A DNA stretch of 64,000 nucleotides from the NCBI GenBank assembly GCA_018712985.1, contig DVGA01000034.1, positions 1-64,000 on the forward strand, in the 5' to 3' direction. The stretch comes from Candidatus Scatomorpha intestinavium (GTDB lineage Bacteria > Bacillota > Clostridia > Oscillospirales > Oscillospiraceae). The notes beneath the pieces are model-generated. The model saw nothing but the letters and a program-made list of their open reading frames with translations, searched no databases and was not told where the DNA came from. The position numbers and the translations under genes are program-made. Shown here piece by piece: positions 1 through 8,956 of this stretch. Position 1 is the first letter of the stretch. Every line of letters starts with the position of its first letter.

Positions 1-105
1 GCGCTCATCGAGCGCATGAACTCCCGCCACGCGATACACGTCGTGGAGGCGGCGGCAGAGCTCGGCTTTGGATCCAGAGAGTACGAGCTCATATCCATAG
101 ACTGA
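1..105 (+). CDS. C-terminal fragment of an unidentified protein (truncated by window start)
   Basis: Open frame 1 from base 1 to TGA at 103-105 (…NSRHAIHVVEAAAELGFGSREYELISID*), directly upstream of the flavin reductase-like gene. Confidence 0.5.
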   Translation, partial: ALIERMNSRHAIHVVEAAAELGFGSREYELISID

Positions 106-121
106 GAAGGAGAGAAGAACA

Positions 122-679
122 ATGCGTAAAGATTTTGGCTCCAAGCCCTGGTTTTATCCAATGCCTGTTCTGGTCATCGGCACCTACGGAGACGACGGCA
201 GGGCTGACGCCATGACCGCCGCCTGGGGCGGGCTGTACGAGGCGGACATGGTCGAGCTGTGCCTGAGCCATTCGCACAAGACCTTCGACAACATCATCGC
301 GCACAAAGCCTTCACCGTGAGCTTTGCGGACATGGCGCACCTGCGCGAGGCAGACTACGTCGGCCTGGTATCCGCGCACAGCGAACCGGACAAACTTGCC
401 AGGGCCGGGCTGCACACCGAAAAAAGTGCATTTGTAGACGCGCCTGTAATCACCGAATTCCCGATGGCGCTTGAGTGTGAGCTGGTCAAGGTCACTGAGG
501 ACGGAAATGTGATAGGACGCATAGTCAATATAAGCGTGGACGAGGCCGTGCTCGCAGGCGACGGCAAACCGGATGCGGCCAAGCTTAAGCCAATAAGCTA
601 CGACGGGGTGCGCAACGAGTACTTCGTCCTCGGCGAAAATGTGGGCAGCGCCTTCCACGACGGCGCCGTGCTCAAGTGA
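122..679 (+). CDS. Flavin reductase-like domain protein
   Basis: MRKDFGSKPWFYPMPVLVIGTYGDDGRADAMTAAWGG… typical of FMN-binding flavin reductase-like proteins; RBS gaaggagagaagaac. Confidence 0.85.
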   Translation: MRKDFGSKPWFYPMPVLVIGTYGDDGRADAMTAAWGGLYEADMVELCLSHSHKTFDNIIAHKAFTVSFADMAHLREADYVGLVSAHSEPDKLARAGLHTEKSAFVDAPVITEFPMALECELVKVTEDGNVIGRIVNISVDEAVLAGDGKPDAAKLKPISYDGVRNEYFVLGENVGSAFHDGAVLK

Positions 680-1020
680 GGGGACGCGCCATGGACAAAG
701 TTACGGCAGGCCGCGATTCAATTGGCACGTTTGCGCCCAAGTTCGCCGAGCTCAACGACGATGTGCTTTTCGGCGAGGTCTGGTCGAGGGAGGCTGAGCT
801 CTCGCCGCGCGACCGCAGCCTTATAACTGTCTCTGCCCTGATGGCCGGCGGCATACTCGACAGCTCGCTGCTGCACCACATACAGCGCGCGAAGGCCAAT
901 GGCGTTTCCGCGCTGGAGATGACAGAGACGCTGACCCAGCTTGCCTTCTACGCGGGCTGGCCCAAGGCCTGGGCCGCCCTGCGCATGGCAAAGGAAGTGT
1001 ACGGCAATGGGCAGGAGTGA
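676..1020 (+). CDS. Carboxymuconolactone decarboxylase (AhpD-like) family protein
   Basis: LSPRDRSLITVSALMAGG…HHIQRAKANGVSALEMTETLTQLAFYAGWPKAWAAL motif; start may be ATG at 691. Confidence 0.85.
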   Translation: MRGRAMDKVTAGRDSIGTFAPKFAELNDDVLFGEVWSREAELSPRDRSLITVSALMAGGILDSSLLHHIQRAKANGVSALEMTETLTQLAFYAGWPKAWAALRMAKEVYGNGQE

Positions 1021-1705
1021 AAAACGTCCTTACGTTGTCTGCCATATGCTTGCCTCGCTCGACGGGCGCATTGACGGCGGCTTCTTCGCCGAGCCCAAAT
1101 GTTCGGCAGCGCGGAAGGAATACGGCGCACTGAGGAGTTTTTTCAGCTGTGAGGCAACGCTCTACGGGACGACCACTGCGCTCGAGTTCGCGGGCGGCGA
1201 GGCGGACGAGCTGCCACACCCTAAACAGTTCCTGCCCTGCTCGGATCACAGGGCGCCGGCTAAAGAGCACGACTATCTCGTGGCAGTGGACGCGCGCGGG
1301 CGCATCGGATGGGACAGCGGTACGTTCAAGCGCGCCGGGAGGCCGGATGCGTACATCATAGAGCTGCTGACAGAGAGGGCGGCGCCGGAGTATCTTGAGT
1401 ACCTGCGTGAGCGGGGCATCTCCTACATCGTCGCGGGCAAGAGCCACATAGACTTCAAGCCGGCGCTGCGCCGCTTACAGGAGCTCTTCGGCATAGACCG
1501 TGTGATGCTGGCGGGCGGCGGGCTGATAAACGGCGCGCTGCTTGATGCCGGAGTCATAGATGAGCTGAGTGTTGTGCTTGCCCCGGTAATAGACGGCGGG
1601 GACGGCGCGGCCCTGTTCGACCGCTGCGGCAGCGCCGGGCTGGAGCTTATAGAGAGCAGGGAACTCGGCGGGGGAGCTCTGTGGCTCAGATACAAGACAA
1701 GCTGA
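1007..1705 (+). CDS. RibD C-terminal / dihydrofolate reductase-like family protein
   Basis: YVVCHMLASLDGRIDGG… and LMLAGGGLINGALLDAGVIDELSVVLAPVIDGG motifs; ATG at 1007. Confidence 0.8.
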   Translation: MGRSEKRPYVVCHMLASLDGRIDGGFFAEPKCSAARKEYGALRSFFSCEATLYGTTTALEFAGGEADELPHPKQFLPCSDHRAPAKEHDYLVAVDARGRIGWDSGTFKRAGRPDAYIIELLTERAAPEYLEYLRERGISYIVAGKSHIDFKPALRRLQELFGIDRVMLAGGGLINGALLDAGVIDELSVVLAPVIDGGDGAALFDRCGSAGLELIESRELGGGALWLRYKTS

Positions 1706-1711
1706 TTTAAG

Positions 1712-1740
1712 GGCGGCGGCCATGCCCGCCGCCGCTTTTC
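1712..1740 (+). terminator. Rho-independent terminator after the RibD-like gene
   Basis: ggcggcgg-ccatgc-ccgccgcc followed by gcttttc. Confidence 0.6.
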
Positions 1741-1865
1741 ATCCTGCTTGATTACAGCAGACAACAGTGCGGAAAATTTGATGATCTTTATCAGCACCAA
1801 ATAGGAATAACAGGCGGATTTGAGATGCCCGCCGTTGAACGGATCCGTACGAGCCTATCAGGACA

Positions 1866-1905
1866 AACAAATAATGCCGGAGCGCGGACGCCGCGCTCCG
1901 GCATT
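1866..1905 (-). terminator. Terminator of the liv operon
   Basis: Perfect 15-bp inverted repeat aatgccggagcgcgg-acg-ccgcgctccggcatt (1873-1905); on the minus strand followed by ATTTGTTTG. Confidence 0.75.
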
Positions 1906-1920
1906 GTTGATTGTGTGGGA

Positions 1921-2631
<711 letters not shown>

Positions 2632-2634
2632 GTT

Positions 2635-3498
2635 TTACGCCTCCTTCTTCCGGCCGAGGTAGGCCTCGATGACTACCGGGTTGGACTGGATGTCCGCCGG
2701 GGTACCTTTTGCTATGACCTTGCCGAAATTCAGCACGCAGATGCCCTCGCAGATGCCCATGACGAGGTTCATATCATGCTCGATGAGCATTATCGCAATC
2801 TGGAAGGTGTCGCGTATCTTTATGATGTTTTCCATCAGCTCCGCGGTCTCGGAGGGGTTCATCCCGGCGGCGGGCTCGTCGAGCAGCAGCAGGTTCGGGT
2901 TGGTGCCGAGGGCTCGGACTATCTCCAGCCGGCGCTGAGCGCCGTAGGGGAGGGAGCCGGCCTTTTTTTCGGCCATGTCCTGCATGTCGAAGATGCTGAG
3001 CAGCTCCATCGCGCGCTCATGCGCTATGCGCTCCTGCTTCCAGTAGGAGGGCAGGCGCAGGATGCCGCGGAACATGCCGTATTTTATCTGGTTGTGCATG
3101 CCGAGCTTGACATTGTCCTCCACGGAGAGATTTGAAAACAGGCGGATGTTCTGGAAGGTGCGTGCCACGCCCAGCTTGCTCACCTGCACGGTGCTCATGC
3201 CGGCGGTGTCCTTGCCGTCGACCATGATCGTGCCGCGGGTGGGCTGATACACCTTTGTGAGCAGGTTGAAGACCGTGGTTTTGCCTGCGCCATTGGGGCC
3301 GATGAGGCCGGCGATCTCCGTCCGGCCGATGACGAGGTTGAAATCGTCCACTGCGGTCAGACCGCCGAAATCTATGCCGAGGTGCCTGGCCTCGAGGACC
3401 GGCAGCTTGTCGAGGTCGCGCTCGGGGATATACGCCCCGCTCGGCATCGGCACCAGCGGGCTTTCTATGCTGGACTTAATTCTGGCCACCGGCCGCAC
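2635..3498 (-). CDS. livG: Branched-chain amino acid ABC transporter ATP-binding protein LivG
   Basis: GPNGAGKTT, VARTFQNIRLF, LivG-type insertion; operon context. Confidence 0.93.
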   Translation of the reverse strand: MRPVARIKSSIESPLVPMPSGAYIPERDLDKLPVLEARHLGIDFGGLTAVDDFNLVIGRTEIAGLIGPNGAGKTTVFNLLTKVYQPTRGTIMVDGKDTAGMSTVQVSKLGVARTFQNIRLFSNLSVEDNVKLGMHNQIKYGMFRGILRLPSYWKQERIAHERAMELLSIFDMQDMAEKKAGSLPYGAQRRLEIVRALGTNPNLLLLDEPAAGMNPSETAELMENIIKIRDTFQIAIMLIEHDMNLVMGICEGICVLNFGKVIAKGTPADIQSNPVVIEAYLGRKKEA

Positions 3499-4612
3499 CT
3501 CCTTTCTTTGCTCCTCCGGAGAGCTGTGATTTTAGGCTGCGCACGGGTTTTGAGAAAAGCTCCTTGAGCTGTGGGTTGTTTGTCGCAAGCATGACGAGGA
3601 TCAGCACTATCGCGTATGCCAGCATACGGTAGTCCTCGAACCCGCGCAGGGCCTCGGGAAGTATGGTGAGTACCGTGGCGGCGATGATGGAGCCCCAGAT
3701 GTTGCCGAGCCCGCCGAGCACGACGAAGACGAGGATGAGTATCGAGGTGTTGAAGTTGAACTTCGACGCGGCGAGGTTCGAGAAATTCAGCCCGTAGAGG
3801 GCCCCGGCCGCGCCGGCCAGGGCGGCGGAGGTGACAAAGGCCATCAGTTTGTACTTCGTGACGTTGATGCCCACGCTCTCGGCCGCGATGCGGTTGTCGC
3901 GCAGGGCCATTATGGCGCGGCCGGAACGGCTGCGCACGAGGTTGAGCACGATTATGAGGGAAATCATTATGAGGACAAACCCGCCGGTGAAGCTGGCGAT
4001 CATGTCCGTGCCCGTCGCGCCCTGTGCGCCCTTTATGATGGCTATGCCGCTCTCGGTGAGGCCGAGGTCGGCCACGCTCTTGGTGCCCGTGGCGTTGAAG
4101 ACGATGTGCAGGCCGTTTTCATCGTAGCCGACTATCAGGCAGTTTATGAGCTCCTTGATTATCTCGCCGAAGGCGAGGGTGACAATGGCAAGGTAGTCGC
4201 CGCGCAGGCGCAGCACCGGCACGCCGACTATCAGCCCCGCGAGGGCGGCAAAGGCCGCGCCCACGGCCATTGCGATGCCGAGGCGCAGCGGGTCGGAGGG
4301 TATTGCGCCCTGCAGGCTCATCGCGGCGATGACGCCGGAGAACGCGCCGACGCTCATGAAGCCCGCGTGGCCGAGGCTGAGCTCGCCGAGGATGCCGACA
4401 GTCAGATTCAGCGAGATGGCCATGACTATGTAGCAGCAGATCGGCACGAGCTGCCCGGAAAATGAGCGGGTGAGCATGCCGGCGCTGCCCATGGCCGTGA
4501 CGACCGCAAAGGCGATGATGACGCCGAGATAGGTGGCGAAGTCCATGACGCGGGTTTTTGTCAGGGCTATGCTCCTGTTTTTGCCAAGCCTTATGATTTT
4601 GCTCATTTGCAC
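3476..4612 (-). CDS. livM: Branched-chain amino acid ABC transporter permease LivM
   Basis: Multi-TM protein with LSLGHAGFMSVGAF and RGDYLAIVTLAFGEI motifs. Confidence 0.93.
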   Translation of the reverse strand: MQMSKIIRLGKNRSIALTKTRVMDFATYLGVIIAFAVVTAMGSAGMLTRSFSGQLVPICCYIVMAISLNLTVGILGELSLGHAGFMSVGAFSGVIAAMSLQGAIPSDPLRLGIAMAVGAAFAALAGLIVGVPVLRLRGDYLAIVTLAFGEIIKELINCLIVGYDENGLHIVFNATGTKSVADLGLTESGIAIIKGAQGATGTDMIASFTGGFVLIMISLIIVLNLVRSRSGRAIMALRDNRIAAESVGINVTKYKLMAFVTSAALAGAAGALYGLNFSNLAASKFNFNTSILILVFVVLGGLGNIWGSIIAATVLTILPEALRGFEDYRMLAYAIVLILVMLATNNPQLKELFSKPVRSLKSQLSGGAKKGGAAGGQN

Positions 4613-4615
4613 ACC

Positions 4616-5494
4616 TCAGACTTTCTCCGGCACATATTTGCCGAGCAGGCCGGCCGGACGGACCAGAAGTGTGATTATCAGCACGGCGAACACGATGGAG
4701 TTGGCGAGTTGGGTGGAGATATACGCCTTTGCCAGCGATTCAATGATTCCAAGCAGGATGCCGCCCAAAAAGGCCCCGGGGATGGAGCCTATCCCGCCGA
4801 AAACCGCGGCTGTGAAGGCCTTTATGCCCGGCATGGAGCCGGTCGTGGGCATGAGCGAGGTGTTGAACGAGCAGAGCAGCACCCCGGCTATGGCCGCAAG
4901 GGCGGAGCCGATGGCGAAGGTGAGGGAGATGGTCAGGTTCACGTTGATGCCCATGAGCTGGGCCGCGCCCTTGTCCTCGGAGCACGCCCGCATGGCCTTG
5001 CCGAGCTTGCTCTTGCCGGTGAACAGCGTCAGCCCCGCCATGATTACGATGCACATGGCTATCGTGAGCAGGGAGACGTATGAAATGCTCAGCCTGCCGC
5101 CGAACATCTGGACTGAGCCGGAGACGATGGGCGTATAGGACATCGGGCTCGCGCCCCAGAGGAGCTGGGCGGAGTTCTGCAGAAAGTAACTGACGCCAAT
5201 CGCGGTTATGAGCACCGCGAGAGAGGGGGCGGAGCGCAGCGGACGGTAGGCGAGGCCCTCGATGATTACGCCGAGGACTGTGCACACCAGCATGGCCAGC
5301 AGCACGGCGACGGGCCAGGGGAGACCGAGCGCGGTCATGGAAAGAAGCGATATATAGCCGCCGACCATGATGACGTCGCCGTGGGCAAAGTTCAGCATTT
5401 TGGCAATGCCGTACACCATCGTATAGCCGAGGGCGATTATGGCGTATACGCTTCCAAGGCTGATGCCGCTTATAAGATAGGATAGAAATTCCAC
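4616..5494 (-). CDS. livH: Branched-chain amino acid ABC transporter permease LivH
   Basis: ISGISLGSVYAIIALGYTMVYGIAKMLNFAHGDVIMVGGY motif. Confidence 0.94.
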   Translation of the reverse strand: MEFLSYLISGISLGSVYAIIALGYTMVYGIAKMLNFAHGDVIMVGGYISLLSMTALGLPWPVAVLLAMLVCTVLGVIIEGLAYRPLRSAPSLAVLITAIGVSYFLQNSAQLLWGASPMSYTPIVSGSVQMFGGRLSISYVSLLTIAMCIVIMAGLTLFTGKSKLGKAMRACSEDKGAAQLMGINVNLTISLTFAIGSALAAIAGVLLCSFNTSLMPTTGSMPGIKAFTAAVFGGIGSIPGAFLGGILLGIIESLAKAYISTQLANSIVFAVLIITLLVRPAGLLGKYVPEKV

Positions 5495-5658
5495 GCAGAA
5501 TCACCTCATTCTTTCATGTCTTGCTGGACGTTCTGCGGCAGATGCCGGAACGGCGCTCCCGCCGCCCCCGCAGCCGCCGCAGACGCGCCGTGGCTGCCGG
5601 TTTTGCCGGCAGCCCTGGCGCGGTGTTGGATATTTGTTCGATTACGGAGAGCGGCGAA

Positions 5659-6894
5659 TCAGCCGGCGTTTTCGGCGGAGACGTAGACGCCGTCCTGGAT
5701 GACAACGGCGAGAGGCATCTTGCTGACCTCGCCGCCGGAGGTCCAGGTCATGCCGGTGCCGGTCAGGCCGTCGAAGGTCATGGTGGTGAACTGCTCGATC
5801 ATGGCGGTGCAGATGTCCTCAGTGCTCATGTCGGGGGTGCAGCCAGCCGCCTCGAGAGCCTGCTTGAGGGCGTAGACGCAGTCATAGCCGTCGGCGGCGA
5901 ACTGGTTCGGAGTCTCGCCGAAGCGCTCGTTGTACTCGGCGACGAAATTGACGGTCTTTTCATCGGTCGCGTCCGCAGAGAAGGGGGTCAGGACCATGAC
6001 GCCCTCTGCGAGGGAAAGGTCGAAGTTGGGCATGGCCAGGATGCCGTCCATGCCGTCCACGCCGAAGAATGTGGGCGCATAGCCCATGGCGTTGGCCTGG
6101 GAGAGTATGACGGAAGCGGGCTGGTAGTAGATGGGCAGGAACACAACGTCGGCCCCGGCGCTCTGAGCGGCGGTGAGCTGGACGGAGAAATCGGCCTGCG
6201 TGTCGGCGGTGAAGGTGCCTTCGTAGACAATCTCAAGGTCCTGATTGGCGGCCTCGGCGACAAAGGTGTCGCGGATGCCCTGGGAGTAAGCGTCGTCGTT
6301 GCGGTAGATAATGGCTACTTTGCTGCCGGCCATGTTGCTGCCCATGTAAGTAGCGGCACCGCTGCCCTGGTTGGGGTCGGTGAAGCACATCTGGAACATG
6401 TTGTCCTTACCGGCGGTTACGTCGGGCGAAGAGGCGCTGGGGGTAAGGGCGAATACGCGGTCGTTGTAGACCTCGGCAGAGACGCTGATGGCCGGGCCGG
6501 TGGTGACGGGGCCGACAAGGAGCTGCATGCCCCAGTCCATCAGGGTGTTGTAGGCATTGACGGAGGACTCGCCGTCGGACACGTCGTCCTCGAAACGGTA
6601 TTCGATCTGATAGCCGTTGATGCCGCCGGCGGCGTTGATCTCGTCAACCGCTATCTGCACGCCGTTCATTACGGCAGTGCCGTAGATGGCGTTGTCGCCG
6701 GTCAGGGGGCCTACGCCGCCTATCATGAAGCTGGCGCCCTCGGCGTCGGTTTCATCGCCGGCGGGTTCGGCGGAGACTTCGGACGGAGCCTCGGATGGGC
6801 TGTCGCTGGCCGCGGGCTCTTCCGACTGGCCGCAGCCGGCCAGCAGGAATACGCACATTGCGAGAACCATTACGAGAGAGATGAGCTTTTTCAT
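5659..6894 (-). CDS. Branched-chain amino acid ABC transporter substrate-binding lipoprotein (LivJ/LivK-type)
   Basis: Lipobox LAMCVFLLAGCG; GGVGPLTGDNAIYGTAVMNGVQIAVDEINAAGGINGYQIEY. Confidence 0.93.
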   Translation of the reverse strand: MKKLISLVMVLAMCVFLLAGCGQSEEPAASDSPSEAPSEVSAEPAGDETDAEGASFMIGGVGPLTGDNAIYGTAVMNGVQIAVDEINAAGGINGYQIEYRFEDDVSDGESSVNAYNTLMDWGMQLLVGPVTTGPAISVSAEVYNDRVFALTPSASSPDVTAGKDNMFQMCFTDPNQGSGAATYMGSNMAGSKVAIIYRNDDAYSQGIRDTFVAEAANQDLEIVYEGTFTADTQADFSVQLTAAQSAGADVVFLPIYYQPASVILSQANAMGYAPTFFGVDGMDGILAMPNFDLSLAEGVMVLTPFSADATDEKTVNFVAEYNERFGETPNQFAADGYDCVYALKQALEAAGCTPDMSTEDICTAMIEQFTTMTFDGLTGTGMTWTSGGEVSKMPLAVVIQDGVYVSAENAG

Positions 6895-6922
6895 TTTCTT
6901 CCTCCTTGAAATGCGAGTTTAT

Positions 6923-6960
6923 ACAAAAAACCGGTCCCGGCCAGTTGGCCGGAACCGGTT
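6923..6960 (-). terminator. Intrinsic terminator between the IlvL-like leader ORF and the liv operon
   Basis: Minus strand AACCGGTTCCGGCC-AACT-GGCCGGGACCGGTT followed by TTTTGTAT; 14-bp stem with one G-U pair. Confidence 0.8.
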
Positions 6961-6986
6961 TGAAGTATACGTTCAAATCAGTATGC

Positions 6987-7256
6987 CTATGCCAATGCTG
7001 GTCGTTTCAATGTTCCGATGTCCGCGGGTACTACTGCGATAATGCCTACTATAAGGCTTACCAGGCGTATGATTATCAGACGCAGGGCAGCAAAAATGGA
7101 CACCGCAAGAGCGGTGTCCATGCTAAGCAGGCTGGCCATATTTTCAGTGCGGGCAGAGTTGCAGGAGAAATTGGACATGGCAGACTCATTGACCGCGAAA
7201 CGGGAGCCGCGGGCATTAAAGCGGTTGGAAAAGCTGTTGAAACGGCGTCCAAACAT
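6987..7256 (-). CDS. Putative branched-chain amino-acid leader peptide (IlvL-like C-terminus)
   Basis: 89 aa; SD agaaaggag-ccgtaaaa-ATG; C-terminal LRLIIIRLVSLIVGIIAVVPADIGTLKRPALA resembles E. coli IlvL; terminator right after the stop codon; upstream of livK-type gene. Confidence 0.65.
   Translation of the reverse strand: MFGRRFNSFSNRFNARGSRFAVNESAMSNFSCNSARTENMASLLSMDTALAVSIFAALRLIIIRLVSLIVGIIAVVPADIGTLKRPALA
7096..7121 (-). other. Hairpin inside the leader ORF
   Basis: Perfect 11-bp stem atggacaccgc-aaga-gcggtgtccat; on the minus strand followed by TTTTG. Confidence 0.6.
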
Positions 7257-7770
7257 TTTTACGGCTCCTTTCTGAAGGTTGTATGCAATTTAACACGGCA
7301 AAGCTGTGATGTCAAGAAGGCAAAAACGATTTCCACGTTTTCAACAGGCCTTTAGAGCCGCGAGGACTCAAATTTTTCTGTTCCTTACAGAAAAATACGG
7401 TTTTGAGCACAGAACGAAACCCCAAAGCTGGCATGGAAGCTGCGAGGGTGAGAATAATAAATGCGCGCAACAAGGCCGCTCGGCGCGACGGCGGCACGCA
7501 ACCAACGACAACATTGAATTAAAAAGTGGAACAAGAACTGTACCCGCCCTTGCTGTATCCAGACTCAAAACCCGAACCAGCCGCCCGCAGGGCGGCCAAT
7601 CCCAGCATCGAGCGAAAGCGAGATGCGCACCTCCATCCCGCTTTTGCTTCCTCTGATGCTCTCGGAGGCGTTTTAAGGCACAAAAAAGCCCGCCAGGGCT
7701 CGAAGTACCCCAACGGGCTTAAAACGTCTTAAAACGCAAAATACAGCGTCCTATGATTGCAATGTGAAAT

Positions 7771-7795
7771 GGGAGCGCCTCTACCTGGCGCTCCC
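7771..7795. terminator. Hairpin downstream of tmRNA, probable terminator/processing structure
   Basis: gggagcgcc-tctacct-ggcgctccc, 60 nt past the tmRNA 3' end. Confidence 0.5.
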
Positions 7796-7854
7796 AAATC
7801 TATACACAAGCGCGAACTCATTTCGAAAGAAAAATAGTTCGACGCTTCCTATTC

Positions 7855-8202
7855 TGGTGGAGGCGGGGGGAATCGAACCCCCGTCCGAAAATGCTTCCTT
7901 CGGAACCTCTCCGGGCGCAGAGAGTCATTTAATTTCCCTTACCCAAGCGTGGACGCTCACACTCAAAGGCTCGGTAGCTTCATTGTGCATGGTGCGCTCA
8001 AAGCTTTGCGCACTCACGTTCGCCGCTGATCGACGCCCCACAGCCGGGCCGCGGCCCTCCCGGCGGGGACGCTCACTGCTTAGGCAGCGAGAAGAACAGT
8101 ATCTTCGTTGTTCTTTAATTTATAATTGCCCATTTTTAGGATGTTAGGCGCATCCGCCCGCTATTCCGAGATCCGCATCCCCGTCGAAACCAGTACGCCC
8201 CC
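7855..8202 (-). ncRNA. ssrA: Transfer-messenger RNA (tmRNA)
   Basis: Minus strand 5' GGGGGCGTACTGGTTTCGACGGGG… and 3' …GGACGGGGGTTCGATTCCCCCCGCCTCCACCA; acceptor 5' and 3' ends pair over 7 bp; tag ORF ends …DTVLLAA*. Confidence 0.96.
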
Positions 8203-8359
8203 TCGTCGTCGGCGCAAAGTCCGCTCGTCTCCGTTTCCGGCAAGAGCCTGCGGCTGCTGCCGAAAACTGCGCTCGCTTCCTTGCGCCTCGTCGGCGCGGA
8301 CTGCATATCCTTCGCTTCCCCGCAAGCGGGAAAGCTCAGTCATTCCGTCGCGCCTCCTC

Positions 8360-8390
8360 TCAAAACCAAAGCCAGTGGCTTTGGCTTTGT
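8360..8390 (-). terminator. Terminator of the cyclophilin gene
   Basis: ccaaagcc-agt-ggctttgg perfect 8-bp stem; on the minus strand followed by TTTTG. Confidence 0.65.
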
Positions 8391-8412
8391 AAGCGTGGGA
8401 TTGTTTGGCGAA

Positions 8413-8934
8413 TCAGAACTTCTTCGGCTCGGGGTAATCGACGCCGAAGGTCTCGGCCGTGGCCTTCTTGATCTTTTGCTCAGTCTGTGGACGGTCGTTA
8501 TAATCCGTCGGGGTGGAGGCGATCCTGTCGACTTCGTCCATGCCCTCGATGACCATGCCGAAGGCGGCGTACTCGCCGTCGAGATGGGGGGCCTTGTCGT
8601 GCATGATGAAGAACTGGCTGCCGGCAGTGTCCGGCATCATGCTGCGGGCCATGCTCAGCACGCCGCGGGTGTGCTTCAGGTTGTTCTTGCTGAAGCCGTT
8701 GTGCTTGAACTCGCCCTTTATGCGGTAGCCGGGGCCGCCCATGCCGGTGCCCTCCGGGTCGCCGCCCTGAATCATGAAGCCGGGGATGACGCGGTGGAAA
8801 ATCAACCCGTCGTAGAACCCGCGATTCACAAGGCTGAGGAAGTTGTTCACGGTGTTCGGTGCGATTTCGGGATAGAGCTCGGCCTTGATTACGCCGCCGT
8901 CCTCCATCTCGAAGGTGACTATGGGATTTGGCAT
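8413..8934 (-). CDS. Peptidyl-prolyl cis-trans isomerase (cyclophilin type)
   Basis: NFLSLVNRGFYDGLIFHRVIPGFMIQGGDPEGTGMGGPGYRIKGEF; GSQFFIMHDKAPHLDGEYAAFG. Confidence 0.95.
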   Translation of the reverse strand: MPNPIVTFEMEDGGVIKAELYPEIAPNTVNNFLSLVNRGFYDGLIFHRVIPGFMIQGGDPEGTGMGGPGYRIKGEFKHNGFSKNNLKHTRGVLSMARSMMPDTAGSQFFIMHDKAPHLDGEYAAFGMVIEGMDEVDRIASTPTDYNDRPQTEQKIKKATAETFGVDYPEPKKF

Positions 8935-8956
8935 TGGTATTCGTCCTTTCTTATCT

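Noticed and set aside
6895-7300. T-box riboswitch for the liv operon
   Set aside because: No T-box consensus (AGGGTGGNACCGCG) found; leader peptide plus terminator explains the structure better
7764-8343. Small ORFs 7764..8147 (+) and 8161..8343 (-)
   Set aside because: They overlap the tmRNA gene, whose ends and T-arm are clear
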